NCBI RefSeq assembly: GCF_003967035.1
Contig: NZ_AP018560.1
Span: 209,001-273,000, forward strand
DNA from: Aerosticca soli
Lineage (GTDB): Bacteria; Pseudomonadota; Gammaproteobacteria; Xanthomonadales; Rhodanobacteraceae
Direction: 5' to 3'
DNA: 64,000 nt
In this document: one piece after another, positions 18,633 to 27,158 of the stretch
Layout of the letters: each line of letters begins with the position of its first letter
How positions within the stretch are numbered: the first letter of the stretch is position 1
Notes under the pieces: generated by a model
Told to the model about the DNA's origin: nothing
The model's database searches: none
The model's input: the letters and a program-made list of their open reading frames with translations, nothing else
Position numbers and translations under genes: made by a program

Positions 18633-18919
18633 CTGCGGTTCCTTGAGGTTGCCGGGCCCCATGGGGCTAGAACGGTCCGCCATTGTAGCCTGACGGCAGC
18701 TTCCATGCGTCTGCGTATGGTGCCGGTCGGCTATGATGTCGTCCGAACATGCAGGAGTGAACATGAAGGCGTTGGGCTGCGGGAGGGCGGGCTTCGTGGG
18801 CCCCCACGAGGGCCGCCACCTGCGGGCACGCACACCGGGCGGTGGGCCTGCGACGACCCTGGCCGGACATCGCGCTGCGGCCGGCGGCACGAGGCCCGCG
18901 GACGACAGGCCGTTTGACC

Positions 18920-19942
18920 ATGGAAAGGCATAGTCCTGGTCCGAGCCCGCGCCGCGGGGACGAGGCGGGACCGGAGCTTTCCGTGGTGCTGTGTACCTAC
19001 GAGGGGGAGAGGTTCCTGCGCGCCCAGCTCGACAGCCTGCTGGCGCAGACCTTCCTGCCGCACGAAATCGTGCTCAGCGACGACGCGTCGCGCGACGGCA
19101 CCTGGGGCATCCTGGAGGAATTCGCCGCGAGCGCCCGGGCCCTCGGCATGCGGGTTCGTCTGCTGCGCCACGAGCGCAATCTCGGCTTCGTGGGAAACTT
19201 CGAGCAGGCACTGCGGCTGGCCACGGGCGAGATCGTTTTCCTGTGCGACCAGGACGACGTATGGCATGCCGAGAAGGTCGCCCTCGTGCGCCGCCGCTTT
19301 CTGGACGACCCGGCGCTCTGGCTGCTTTGCAGCGACGCGCGCCTCATCGATGCGCAGGACAACGATCTCGGGCACAGCCTGTTCCAGGCGCTGGAACTGG
19401 CCGCGTGGGAGCGGCAGGCCTTGCACCGCGGACGCGCGCTGGACGTGCTGCTGAGGCGCAGCATGGTGACCGGCGCCACCGCCGCCTTCCGCAGGCGCCT
19501 GCTGGATCGCGCCCTGCCGGTGGCGGAGGGCTGGATCCACGACGAATGGCTGGCCATCGTTGCAGCGGTGCTGGGCACGGTCGACGCTCTGGAGGCGCCG
19601 CTCATCGGCTACCGCCAGCACGGCGGCAACCAGATCGGCATGGCCAGACGCGGCCTGGCGGACAAATGGCGCGACCTGAGGCGTCCGCGTGCGGTGCAGT
19701 TCCGTTCGGAGATCGCGCGCATGCGCGCGCTGGAGGCCCGCCTGGCCGACTGGCCCGGGGCCGCGCCATGTGCGGCGCTGGTGGCCCGCAGGCGGGAGCA
19801 CTTCGAGCGCCGCGTCGCCATCGGCCGGCTCCGGCGGCTGGCCCGGCTGCCGGCCGTCCTGCGCGAGGCCCGGCGCGGCGGCTACCACCGCTACGGCACG
19901 GGCGCGCGCTCCATGCTGAGGGATCTGCTGCGCCATGACTGA
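18920..19942 (+). CDS. GT2-family glycosyltransferase
   Basis: A 340-residue enzyme with a GT-A fold start: LSVVLCTYEGERFLRAQLDS, LSDDASRDGTW, HERNLGFVGNFEQAL, and FLCDQDDVWHAEK (the DxD equivalent). WIHDEWLAIVAA and an IGYRQHGGNQIG motif follow, common in rhamnosyl- and related transferases. The C-terminal 90 residues are Arg/Ala-rich. MERHSPG was chosen as start; an in-frame ATG 26 codons upstream is possible. Its 3' end overlaps the next GT2 gene by 8 bp, so the two are an operon. They lie between etfB and the ETF oxidoreductase, outside the main LPS block; the acceptor is unknown. Confidence 0.85.
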   Translation: MERHSPGPSPRRGDEAGPELSVVLCTYEGERFLRAQLDSLLAQTFLPHEIVLSDDASRDGTWGILEEFAASARALGMRVRLLRHERNLGFVGNFEQALRLATGEIVFLCDQDDVWHAEKVALVRRRFLDDPALWLLCSDARLIDAQDNDLGHSLFQALELAAWERQALHRGRALDVLLRRSMVTGATAAFRRRLLDRALPVAEGWIHDEWLAIVAAVLGTVDALEAPLIGYRQHGGNQIGMARRGLADKWRDLRRPRAVQFRSEIARMRALEARLADWPGAAPCAALVARRREHFERRVAIGRLRRLARLPAVLREARRGGYHRYGTGARSMLRDLLRHD

Positions 19943-20840
19943 GAAGCAGCAGACGGTCTGCGCCGTGATCGTCACCTATCACCCGCAGCGCGGCTTCCTC
20001 GAGGAGCTCTTGCAAGCGGTGGCGCCGCAGGTGGGCGGCGTGGTCGTGGTCGACAACACCGGCGGCGAGCCCATGCCGCCGCCCACGGAGGTGGCCGGCG
20101 TCGAGGTGGTGAGCCTGCCCTCCAACGCGGGCCTGGCCGCGGCGCAGAACATCGGCATCGCATGGGCCCGACGCCGCGGCTTCGACCACGTGCTGCTGCT
20201 CGACCAGGACAGCCTTCCCGCGGAAGGCATGGTGGCCGCCCTGCTCGGGGCCCTGTCCTTGCTCGGTCCCCGCACGGCAGCGGTGGGGCCGCGCTTCCAC
20301 GAGCTGCGGGAAGGACGCGACGCGCCCTTCGTGCGCATAGGCTTTCCGTTCAACCGCAAGCTCCACTGTTCGCCCGGCCGGGAAACCGTTCCCTGCGATT
20401 TCCTCATCAGCTCGGGCACGCTGGTGCCGATGGCGGTGCTCGACCGCGTCGGCGTGATGGATCCGGAGCTGTTCATCGACAACGTCGACCTGGAGTGGTG
20501 CTTCCGCGCCAGGGCCATAGGCTACGAGTTGCATGGCGTGTGTGCGGCGCGGATGGATCATCGGCTCGGTGACGCGCGCCTCGCGCTCCCGCTGAGGCTC
20601 GGCCACGTCGTGGTGCACGGTCCCCGGCGCCTCTACTACATGATGCGCAACCGGGTCCGGCTGTACCGCCTGCCCCATACGCCGCGCACCTGGGTGGCGC
20701 AGGACCTGCCGCGCGTGCTGGTCAAGCTGTTCCTGTTCGGCGTGCTCGTGGCGCCGCGCATGCGCAACCTGCGCTGCATGCTGCGCGGCCTGTGGGACGG
20801 CCTGCGCGGCCGCGGCGGCACCGGCCCCTATGCTGCCTGA
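19935..20840 (+). CDS. GT2-family glycosyltransferase, rhamnosyltransferase-like
   Basis: A 301-residue GT-A enzyme: VCAVIVTYHPQRGFLEELL, VVVVDNTGG, LPSNAGLAAAQNIGIAWAR, and LLLDQDSLPAEGM. SSGTLVPMAVLDRVGVMDPE and FIDNVDLEWCFRARAIGYEL follow. This motif series matches RfbF/WbbL-like rhamnosyltransferases that use dTDP-L-rhamnose, which the rmlBACD genes of this window would supply. The donor is inferred. It overlaps the preceding GT2 by 8 bp. Convergent with the ETF oxidoreductase gene 20 bp away. Confidence 0.85.
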   Translation: MTEKQQTVCAVIVTYHPQRGFLEELLQAVAPQVGGVVVVDNTGGEPMPPPTEVAGVEVVSLPSNAGLAAAQNIGIAWARRRGFDHVLLLDQDSLPAEGMVAALLGALSLLGPRTAAVGPRFHELREGRDAPFVRIGFPFNRKLHCSPGRETVPCDFLISSGTLVPMAVLDRVGVMDPELFIDNVDLEWCFRARAIGYELHGVCAARMDHRLGDARLALPLRLGHVVVHGPRRLYYMMRNRVRLYRLPHTPRTWVAQDLPRVLVKLFLFGVLVAPRMRNLRCMLRGLWDGLRGRGGTGPYAA

Positions 20841-20860
20841 AGGCCTCGCCGGCGGGCCCG

Positions 20861-22462
20861 CTACAGGTTCTGGTAGTTCGGCCCCGAACCGCCCTCCGGC
20901 GGCACCCAGTCGATGATCTGGTACGGGTCCTTGATGTCGCAGGTCTTGCAGTGCACGCAATTGGCGGCGTTGATCTGCAGGCGCTTGCCGGCGCCGTCGT
21001 CGACGATCTCGTACACCGCCGCCGGGCAGAAGCGGGTACAGGGGTTGCCGTATTCGGTCGTGCAGCGTTCGATGCACACGCGGGTGTCGGCCACGTGCAG
21101 ATGCACCGGCTGGTCCTCGTCGTGCTCGGTGGCGGCGAAGTACACGCCGGCCAGGCGATCGCGCGGCGGCAGTTCGCGGGTCACGTAGTCGCGCCGGGGT
21201 TCCTCGTACTGACCGAGCCGGTGCAGCGCGGACCAGTCCGGCGTGTTGTGCAGCGTCCACGGCGAGGCGCCGCCGGTGGCGGTCTCCCAGGCCGCGTTGA
21301 GCATGCCGAACCACAGGCCCTTCTTGAAGCCGGGCTTGATGTTGCGCACCTTCTTGAGTTCCGCCATCACCGCCGAGCCGCGCAGCCGCGCGTCGAAGCC
21401 GGCCGGATCGAGGCCGTGCGCGGCCAGGTGTTCGGCGGCCAGCATGCCCGAGCGGATCGCCTGGTGCGTGCCCTTGATCTTGGGCACGTTGAGCAGGCCG
21501 GCGGTGTCGCCGATCAGCAGCGCGCCGGGCATCTCCACCTTCGGTAGCGACTGCCAGCCGCCGGTGACGATGGCGCGCGCGCCGGCCGAGAGAATGCTGC
21601 CGCCTTCGAGCAGCGGGCGGATCAGCGGATGGTGCTTCCACTGCTGGAAGGCTTCCCACGGCTGGTAGTTGGGATCGCTGTAGTCCAGCCCGCTGACGTA
21701 GCCGAGCGCGATGCGGTCGCCGTCCAGGTGATAGAGAAAGCCGCCGCCGTAGGTGCGGTTGTCGGCCGGCCAGCCCAGGCTGTGCAGGATGCGTCCGGGC
21801 CGGGCCCGACCGGCGGGCACCTGCCAGAGTTCCTTGATGCCGATCGAATAGGTTTGCGGATCGCACTGCGCGTCGAGGCCGAAGCGCTTGATGAGCTGCT
21901 TGGTGAGGCTGCCGCGCGCGCCCTCGGCGAGCACGGTGACGCGGGTCTTGATGTCCACGCCCGGCGTGTAGTTGCTCTTGTGCGAGCCGTCGCGCGCCAC
22001 GCCCATGTCGCCGATGCGCACGCCGACGACCGCGCCCTGGGCGTCGTGCAGGGTGTCCGCGGCGGCGAAGCCGGGAAACACGTCCACGCCCAGCGCCTCG
22101 GCCTGCGGTGCGAGCCAGGCGCACAGCGCGCCCAGCGAGACGATGAGGTTGCCGTGGTTCTTGAGCATCGGCGGCACCGGCAGCCGGCGTCCGCCGGTCT
22201 TGCTCAACAGCCAGAACTCATCCTCGCCGGCCGGCACGCAGATCGGCGGCGGATTCTCGCGCCAGCCCGGCAGCAGCGCATCGAGCGGTGCCGGTTCGAT
22301 CACCGCGCCGGAGAGGATGTGCGCGCCGATCGTGGAGGCCTTCTCGATCACGCACACGCTGACGTTTGGCTCGAGCTGCTTGAGGCGGATCGCGAATGCG
22401 AGCCCGGCTGGCCCGGCGCCGACCACCGCCACGTCGTATTCCATCGTCTCGTGTTCGCTCAT
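20861..22462 (-). CDS. Electron transfer flavoprotein-ubiquinone oxidoreductase
   Basis: A 533-residue membrane-associated FAD/4Fe-4S enzyme that passes electrons from EtfAB to ubiquinone. FAD-binding N-terminus YDVAVVGAGPAGLAFAIRLK, then IGAHILSGAVIEP, GVDIKTRVTVLAEGARGSLT, GGGFLYHLDGDRIALGYVSG, LIGDTAGLLNVPKIKGTHQA, and a C-terminal ferredoxin-like region with NCVHCKTCDIKDPYQIIDW plus upstream Cys residues. Length matches ETF-QO. Start at MSEHETMEYDV. Functionally paired with etfAB and fadE (44023) in beta-oxidation. Confidence 0.96.
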   Translation of the reverse strand: MSEHETMEYDVAVVGAGPAGLAFAIRLKQLEPNVSVCVIEKASTIGAHILSGAVIEPAPLDALLPGWRENPPPICVPAGEDEFWLLSKTGGRRLPVPPMLKNHGNLIVSLGALCAWLAPQAEALGVDVFPGFAAADTLHDAQGAVVGVRIGDMGVARDGSHKSNYTPGVDIKTRVTVLAEGARGSLTKQLIKRFGLDAQCDPQTYSIGIKELWQVPAGRARPGRILHSLGWPADNRTYGGGFLYHLDGDRIALGYVSGLDYSDPNYQPWEAFQQWKHHPLIRPLLEGGSILSAGARAIVTGGWQSLPKVEMPGALLIGDTAGLLNVPKIKGTHQAIRSGMLAAEHLAAHGLDPAGFDARLRGSAVMAELKKVRNIKPGFKKGLWFGMLNAAWETATGGASPWTLHNTPDWSALHRLGQYEEPRRDYVTRELPPRDRLAGVYFAATEHDEDQPVHLHVADTRVCIERCTTEYGNPCTRFCPAAVYEIVDDGAGKRLQINAANCVHCKTCDIKDPYQIIDWVPPEGGSGPNYQNL

Positions 22463-22703
22463 GGCTCTTAAGGCTCCGTGGAAAACTTGGCGCGGCTGGC
22501 CTGGCAACCAACCTGGGGGGACCGGCCTGGAATGCCTTTTCCGGGCATTTCCAGACGCGGGGAAAAGGTCCGCGGCGTGGGCCGGGGATGCGCCCGCGTG
22601 GGCGGCGATGTCCGGCGCCTTAAAGCGTCGTCTTGCCCGGACATCGGCGCCGCTCGCGCCGGCGGCTCCTTGACCGGGCATTGTCCGCAAACCTTTCGCG
22701 GGC

Positions 22704-22747
22704 GGCAAACGCTCGTTTGCCAGGCCGGCCCGGTCGGGGGTGATAAT
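22704..22747 (+). promoter_or_regulatory. Putative promoter with overlapping inverted repeat upstream of the amidase
   Basis: The inverted repeat GGCAAAC-GCTC-GTTTGCC (22704-22721) overlaps a TTGCCA -35-like hexamer at 22717-22722. A GATAAT -10-like hexamer is at 22742-22747 (19 bp spacing), 30 bp before the amidase ATG. Placement suggests a repressor site or a hairpin. Within the rest of the 315-bp gap, a second long inverted repeat pairs 22607-22615 with 22637-22645 (arms GATGTCCGG / CCGGACATC). No gene is seen in the gap. Confidence 0.4.
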
Positions 22748-22777
22748 CGCGGTTTGCCCGTGCCTGGGAGGGCATCC

Positions 22778-24178
22778 ATGCTGCCTGCATCGCCGCCGCT
22801 TTCCGATCTCGACCTGCGCCGCGCCTCGGTCTGTCAGCTGCTGCACTGGCTGGCGGCCGGTCGCATCGGTCCCGAGCGCCTGGCCGAGGTGCACCTGGAG
22901 GCGATCGAGCGCATCGACCCGGCGCTCAACGCCTATGTCGACCTGCGCCCCGCGCTGGTGGCCGAGCAGGCGCGCGCGGCCGCGCAACGCCGGCGTGCGG
23001 GCGTGATCGGCCGGCTCGACGGCATCCCCATCGCGCTCAAGGACAACATCGACGTGGCCGGCGTGCCGACCCGCGCCGGTCTGCCCGGCCGCACCCGCCC
23101 GGCAGCGGCCGATGCCCGCGTGGTCGAGCGCCTGCGCGCCTGCGGCGCGGTGCTGCTCGGCAAGACCAACATGGACGAGGGCGCGCTCGGCGCGGCCACC
23201 GACAACCCGCACTTCGGCGCCACGCACAATCCCTGGCGCGCCGGTTACAGCGCCGGCGGTTCCTCCGGCGGCGCCGCGGCGGCGGTGGCGGCGGGGCTGG
23301 CCGCGGCGGCGATCGGCTCGGACAGCTTGGGTTCGATCCGCATCCCGGCGAGCTACTGCGGCGTGTATGCGCTCAAGCCCACGCACGGGGAGATTTCCAC
23401 CTGCGGCCTGGTGCCGGCGGCGCGGCGGCTGGACAGCATCGGCCTGATCGCGCGCAGCGCGGACGATCTCACCGTGCTGCTGCAGACGCTGGCCGGCTAC
23501 GACGCCGACGATCCGCGCTCGCGCCATCGCCGGGTGGCGTTCGCGCCGCCGGACTGGGAGCCCGGCCGCCTGCGCTACGGCGTGTTGCCGGACCTTGCCG
23601 CGCGCGGCGTCGAGGCGGCGGTGGTCGACGTGTTCGAGCGCGCGCTGGCGAAGCTGCCGGAAGATCTCGGCGAACGGTGCCGCGTGGATTTCACCGACTG
23701 GGATTTCGCGCGCACGCGCCGCGCCGGCTTCCTGTTGATGGAGGCGGAGATGCTCGACACCTTCGCCGCCGACCTCGCCGACGCGCGCCATCCGGTGTCG
23801 GCGCGGTTTCGCGCGCTGCTGGACTACGCCGCTGGTAAGAGTGCGGTCGACTACGTGCGCGCCGACCGCGTGCTCGATGCGGCCACCTTGAAGATGCGCC
23901 GCCTGTTCGCGCAGGTGGACGTGCTGATGCTGCCGACCACGCCGCGCGGCGCCTTTCCGCTCGGCGGCATCGAGCCGTCCGATCATGCCGACTTGACCGC
24001 CTTCGCCAGTCTGGCCGGTTGTCCGGCGGTGAGCCTGCCGATGGGCACCTTGCCCGACGGGCTGCCGGTCGGTCTGCAGCTGGTCGGCGCGCGCGGCGCG
24101 GACCTGCGGCTGCTGGAGCTGGCCGCGGTGTGTGCGTCGGTGCTGGACGCGGAGCCGGCCTACCCGGCGCGGGCGTGA
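22778..24178 (+). CDS. Amidase-signature family hydrolase
   Basis: A 466-residue amidase-signature enzyme with the Ser-cisSer-Lys triad visible: Lys88 in PIALKDNIDVAG, Ser163 in SAGGSSGGAAAA, and Ser187 in GSDSLGSIRIPASYCGVY. KTNMDEGALG and LPMGTLPDGLPVGLQLVG are further family landmarks. Members hydrolyse diverse amides, including GatA, allophanate hydrolase and indole-acetamide hydrolase; it is not GatA by context because no gatB or gatC is nearby. The substrate is unknown. Its TGA overlaps the start region of the AlkB-like gene (TGAATG), so the two are probably cotranscribed. Confidence 0.88.
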   Translation: MLPASPPLSDLDLRRASVCQLLHWLAAGRIGPERLAEVHLEAIERIDPALNAYVDLRPALVAEQARAAAQRRRAGVIGRLDGIPIALKDNIDVAGVPTRAGLPGRTRPAAADARVVERLRACGAVLLGKTNMDEGALGAATDNPHFGATHNPWRAGYSAGGSSGGAAAAVAAGLAAAAIGSDSLGSIRIPASYCGVYALKPTHGEISTCGLVPAARRLDSIGLIARSADDLTVLLQTLAGYDADDPRSRHRRVAFAPPDWEPGRLRYGVLPDLAARGVEAAVVDVFERALAKLPEDLGERCRVDFTDWDFARTRRAGFLLMEAEMLDTFAADLADARHPVSARFRALLDYAAGKSAVDYVRADRVLDAATLKMRRLFAQVDVLMLPTTPRGAFPLGGIEPSDHADLTAFASLAGCPAVSLPMGTLPDGLPVGLQLVGARGADLRLLELAAVCASVLDAEPAYPARA

Positions 24179-24838
24179 ATGCGCGCGGGGACGCCCTCGT
24201 CCGCCGGCCTGCCCGAGCACCCGTGCTGGCAGCGCCTGGCGCTGGCCGATGCGCGGCTGTGCCTGGCGCCGGCGTGGCTGCCCGCGGCGCGGGCCGATGC
24301 CCTGTTCGCCGAGCTGCACGCGACGTTGCCGTGGACGGTGCACTCGCTGCGCCTGTTCGGCCGCGAGGTCGCCGCGCCGCGCCTGAGCGCCTGGATCGGC
24401 GATGCCGACGCGCACTATGCCTACTCCGGCACGCGCTTTGCGCCGCAGCCGTGGACGCCGGCGCTGGCCAGTCTGCGCGATGCGTTGCAGAGGATTTGCG
24501 GCGCGCGCTTCAACAGCGTGCTCGCCAATCTCTATCGCGACGGCCGCGACGCGATGGGCTGGCACAGCGACGACGAACCCGAGCTCGGCCCGCGGCCGCT
24601 GATCGCCTCGGTGAGTCTCGGGGCGCCGCGTAGGTTCCTGCTGCGGCGCCGACGCCCGCGCGGCGAGCCGGCGCAACCTGCCGACACGCTGGCGCTGGTG
24701 TTGCCGCACGGCAGCCTGCTGCTGATGGCCGGCGACACCCAGCGTCATTACCGCCATGCGCTGCCGCGCACACGCGCGGCGGTCGGCGCACGGATCAATC
24801 TGACCTTTCGCCTGATCCTGCCGTCTGCACTGCGCTGA
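24179..24838 (+). CDS. AlkB-like Fe(II)/2-oxoglutarate dioxygenase
   Basis: A 219-residue dioxygenase of the AlkB/ALKBH2-3-like class, which oxidatively removes alkyl lesions from DNA or RNA bases. Visible are NLYRDGRDAMGWHSDDE with iron ligands His129 and Asp131, the second His in HYRHALPR (about residue 193), and the 2-oxoglutarate-binding arginines in GARINLTFR (205, 211). Substrate-lid residues in FNSVLANLYRDG fit the family. It starts directly at the amidase stop. Its last 44 bp overlap the convergent lipoprotein gene. Confidence 0.9.
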   Translation: MRAGTPSSAGLPEHPCWQRLALADARLCLAPAWLPAARADALFAELHATLPWTVHSLRLFGREVAAPRLSAWIGDADAHYAYSGTRFAPQPWTPALASLRDALQRICGARFNSVLANLYRDGRDAMGWHSDDEPELGPRPLIASVSLGAPRRFLLRRRRPRGEPAQPADTLALVLPHGSLLLMAGDTQRHYRHALPRTRAAVGARINLTFRLILPSALR

Positions 24839-25424
24839 AGGTCCACGGCAGCACCTGCGCGGCCAGCGCGTCGGCCGCCGCGCCGAAGGCGGCGACCACC
24901 TGCGGCACCTCCTTGCCTTGAGCCGGTACGCGCGATTCGAAGCGGCGCATGGCGAGGATGCGCTGGGCGCCGGGACGGATCAGCTGGGCGTCGTAGCGGA
25001 TCACCGCGACCGGCCGACCCTGCTCGTACTCGGCCTGGAAGGCGCGCAGGTTGCCGGTGAGCACATAGTCGGCCTGCAGGGCGTTCTCATCGAGGCTGAG
25101 CGCACGGATGCGCCCGTCGGCCTGGAAGGCGTCGAACAGGCGGTCGCGCAACAGCACCGGCATGCGTTCGTTCCAGCGCGCGCCGCGGTAGACGTTGAGT
25201 TCCTCGGCGGTGGGCAGCACCACGATGCGTGCGCCATCCAGACTGCTGCCGGCCTGCGGCGTATCCACCTGCAGCGACCAGGCCACCGGCGCGGCGGCCG
25301 TGGCGGTCCGCGTGGGGCCGCCGGGCAGGCGGTACACGGTCGGCGTCTCCGGCCTGGGCAGCACCGAACAGGCGCCGAGCAGCAGGGCGAGGGCGAGGAC
25401 GGCGTGACGCGGCAGTGCGCTCAT
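24795..25424 (-). CDS. ABC-type transport auxiliary lipoprotein (PqiC/DUF330-like)
   Basis: A 209-residue lipoprotein with signal sequence and lipobox LLLGACSVLPRPETP (lipidated Cys near residue 20). The mature part has IVVLPTAEELNVYRGARWNE, RIRALSLDENALQADYVLTG and ILAMRRFESRVPA, typical of the auxiliary lipoproteins encoded with MCE-type transporters. It is the last gene of the Mla-like operon; its ATG overlaps the MCE gene stop by 4 bp. Likely in the periplasm, anchored to the outer membrane, helping lipid transfer. Confidence 0.85.
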   Translation of the reverse strand: MSALPRHAVLALALLLGACSVLPRPETPTVYRLPGGPTRTATAAAPVAWSLQVDTPQAGSSLDGARIVVLPTAEELNVYRGARWNERMPVLLRDRLFDAFQADGRIRALSLDENALQADYVLTGNLRAFQAEYEQGRPVAVIRYDAQLIRPGAQRILAMRRFESRVPAQGKEVPQVVAAFGAAADALAAQVLPWTFSAVQTAGSGERSD

Positions 25425-26338
25425 GGGACGAACTCCTTGGCCGGATCGCGGCCGAGCAGGTAGCCGGTCGGGTTCTCGTCGAGCCGGCGGGCGATGCCGC
25501 GCAGCGACTCGAGCGTGGCGCGCAGTTCGCGGATGGCCGGGCCGAGGTCGCCCATGCCCTTGATGCTGCCATCGAGCGCCTGATGGTTTTCCGCGAGCAG
25601 CGCATCGAGCCGGTTGGCCACGCGGTCCACCGCCGCCATCGCCGAGCGCGCGCTCTCCAGGGTGTCGCGGCCCTGCTGATCGAGCAGCCGGCTGGCGCGG
25701 GCGAGCGTGTCGTTGGCGGTGCGGCTGGCCTGGCCGAGATCGTGGATCAGCTGGACGATCGCCTCGCGCTCGCCGGCGACCGCCCCGGTGGCCTGATCCA
25801 GATGGTCGAGCGTGCGGCTGACGCGATCGACGTTCTCCGTCGAGAGCAGGTCGCCCAGCCGATCGACCACGTCGTTGATGTTGGAGAGGATGTCCTCGCC
25901 GTTGGCGAGCAGCTTGGACAGCGGCGAGGGCTCGGCGACGATCACCGGCGGGCGGCCGTCGCGCGAGACGAGCGGCGGCGCTTGGGGCGAGCCGCCGCTC
26001 AGCTGGATCACCGCCAGCCCGGTGATGCCGGTCAGCGCCAGCTTGGCGCGGGTGTCGGTACGCACCGGCGTGCCGGCGTCCAGGCGCACGCGCGCCAGCA
26101 CGCGGCGCGGGTCCTGGGTGTCGAGCTTGAGCTGGGTGACGGTGCCGACGCGGATGCCGTTGTACTGCACCGCCGCGCCCTGCGAGAGTCCGCTCACCGG
26201 CTCGTTGAAGACGACCACATATTCCTGATAGGCGTCCTCGCTGCTGGACTTGGCCAGCCACAGCGCGAACAGCAGCGCGGCGACCGCGGTGGCCACCGTG
26301 AGCAGGCCGATCAGCACGTGATGCGCGCGGGTTTCCAT
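25421..26338 (-). CDS. MCE-family (MlaD-like) lipid-transport substrate-binding protein
   Basis: A 305-residue protein with one N-terminal membrane anchor (HHVLIGLLTVATAVAALLFAL). An MCE domain at about residues 40-115 contains GLSQGAAVQYNGIRVGTV and ALTGITGLAVIQLSGG. The remainder is a long helical region with heptad-like Ala/Leu spacing, ending in GYLLGRDPAKEFVP. MCE proteins form rings or tubes shuttling phospholipids between membranes. A 7-bp gap separates its start from the ATPase gene. METRAHHV was taken as start because upstream sequence codes the ATPase in another frame. Confidence 0.9.
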   Translation of the reverse strand: METRAHHVLIGLLTVATAVAALLFALWLAKSSSEDAYQEYVVVFNEPVSGLSQGAAVQYNGIRVGTVTQLKLDTQDPRRVLARVRLDAGTPVRTDTRAKLALTGITGLAVIQLSGGSPQAPPLVSRDGRPPVIVAEPSPLSKLLANGEDILSNINDVVDRLGDLLSTENVDRVSRTLDHLDQATGAVAGEREAIVQLIHDLGQASRTANDTLARASRLLDQQGRDTLESARSAMAAVDRVANRLDALLAENHQALDGSIKGMGDLGPAIRELRATLESLRGIARRLDENPTGYLLGRDPAKEFVP

Positions 26339-26345
26339 GATGGGG

Positions 26346-27158
26346 TCAGCTCCTCGCCTCGTGGGTCGCCGCCGCGGCACGGCCGCGCGGTCCGTGAAAG
26401 TATTCCCGCACCCAGGGATCGTCGGCCCGTTCCACCTCGGCGAGCGTGCCGACCACCAGCACCTTCTTCTGCGCCAGCACGGCGACGCGGTCGCAGATGG
26501 TGTAGAGCGTGTCCAGATCGTGGGTGACCAGGAACACGGTGAGGTCGAGCGCATCGCGCAGGGTGAGCACCAGCTGGTCGAAGCCGGCCGCGCCGATCGG
26601 ATCGAGCCCGGCGGTGGGCTCGTCCAGGAACAGGATCTCCGGATCGAGCGCCAGCGCGCGGGCGAGTGCGGCGCGCTTGACCATGCCGCCGGAAAGCTCG
26701 GCCGGAAGTTTTTCCGCGCTGTCGGCCGGCAGCCCGGTGAGGGCGAGCTTCACCGCGGCGAGCCCACGCGCCTCCTCGCGGTCGAGACCGGCGTGTTCGA
26801 CCAGCGGTGTCTCCACGTTCTCGGCCACCGTCTGCGAGGAGAACAGCGCGCCGCGCTGGAACAGCACGCCGAAGCGCCGTTCGATCGCCGCGCGCCGCGC
26901 GCTCGGCAGCTCGAGCAGGTGCTCGCCGAACACGCGGATGTGGCCGGCGTTGGGCCGGCGCAGGCCGACGATGCTGCGCAGGAGCACCGACTTGCCGGTG
27001 CCCGAACCGCCGACCACGCCGAGAATCTCGCCGCGGCGCACGTCGAGGTCGAGATCCTGATGCACTACCTGGGCACCGAAGCGGTTGACCAGGCCGCGCA
27101 CCTCGATCACCGGCGCCTGGTCACTCCGCGATGCGGGCTGGGCGTTCGCGGCGCTCAC
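26346..27158 (-). CDS. MlaF-like ABC transporter ATPase
   Basis: A 270-residue ATPase: Walker A VVGGSGTGKSVLLRSI, a Q-loop in FGVLFQRGALFSS, signature ELSGGMVKRAALARAL, Walker B ILFLDEPTAGLDP and VTHDLDTLYTICDR. The pattern is that of Mla/Ttg2A ATPases powering MCE lipid transporters. The start is a GTG (VSAANAQP) overlapping the permease stop by 4 bp; no better ATG is present. Works with the STAS-MlaE permease upstream. Confidence 0.92.
   Translation of the reverse strand: MSAANAQPASRSDQAPVIEVRGLVNRFGAQVVHQDLDLDVRRGEILGVVGGSGTGKSVLLRSIVGLRRPNAGHIRVFGEHLLELPSARRAAIERRFGVLFQRGALFSSQTVAENVETPLVEHAGLDREEARGLAAVKLALTGLPADSAEKLPAELSGGMVKRAALARALALDPEILFLDEPTAGLDPIGAAGFDQLVLTLRDALDLTVFLVTHDLDTLYTICDRVAVLAQKKVLVVGTLAEVERADDPWVREYFHGPRGRAAAATHEARS

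Noticed and set aside
22463-24757. Very long minus-strand frame extending the ETF oxidoreductase upstream
   Set aside because: It is antisense to the amidase and AlkB genes; high GC removes stop codons. The conserved FAD-binding start is at 22462.
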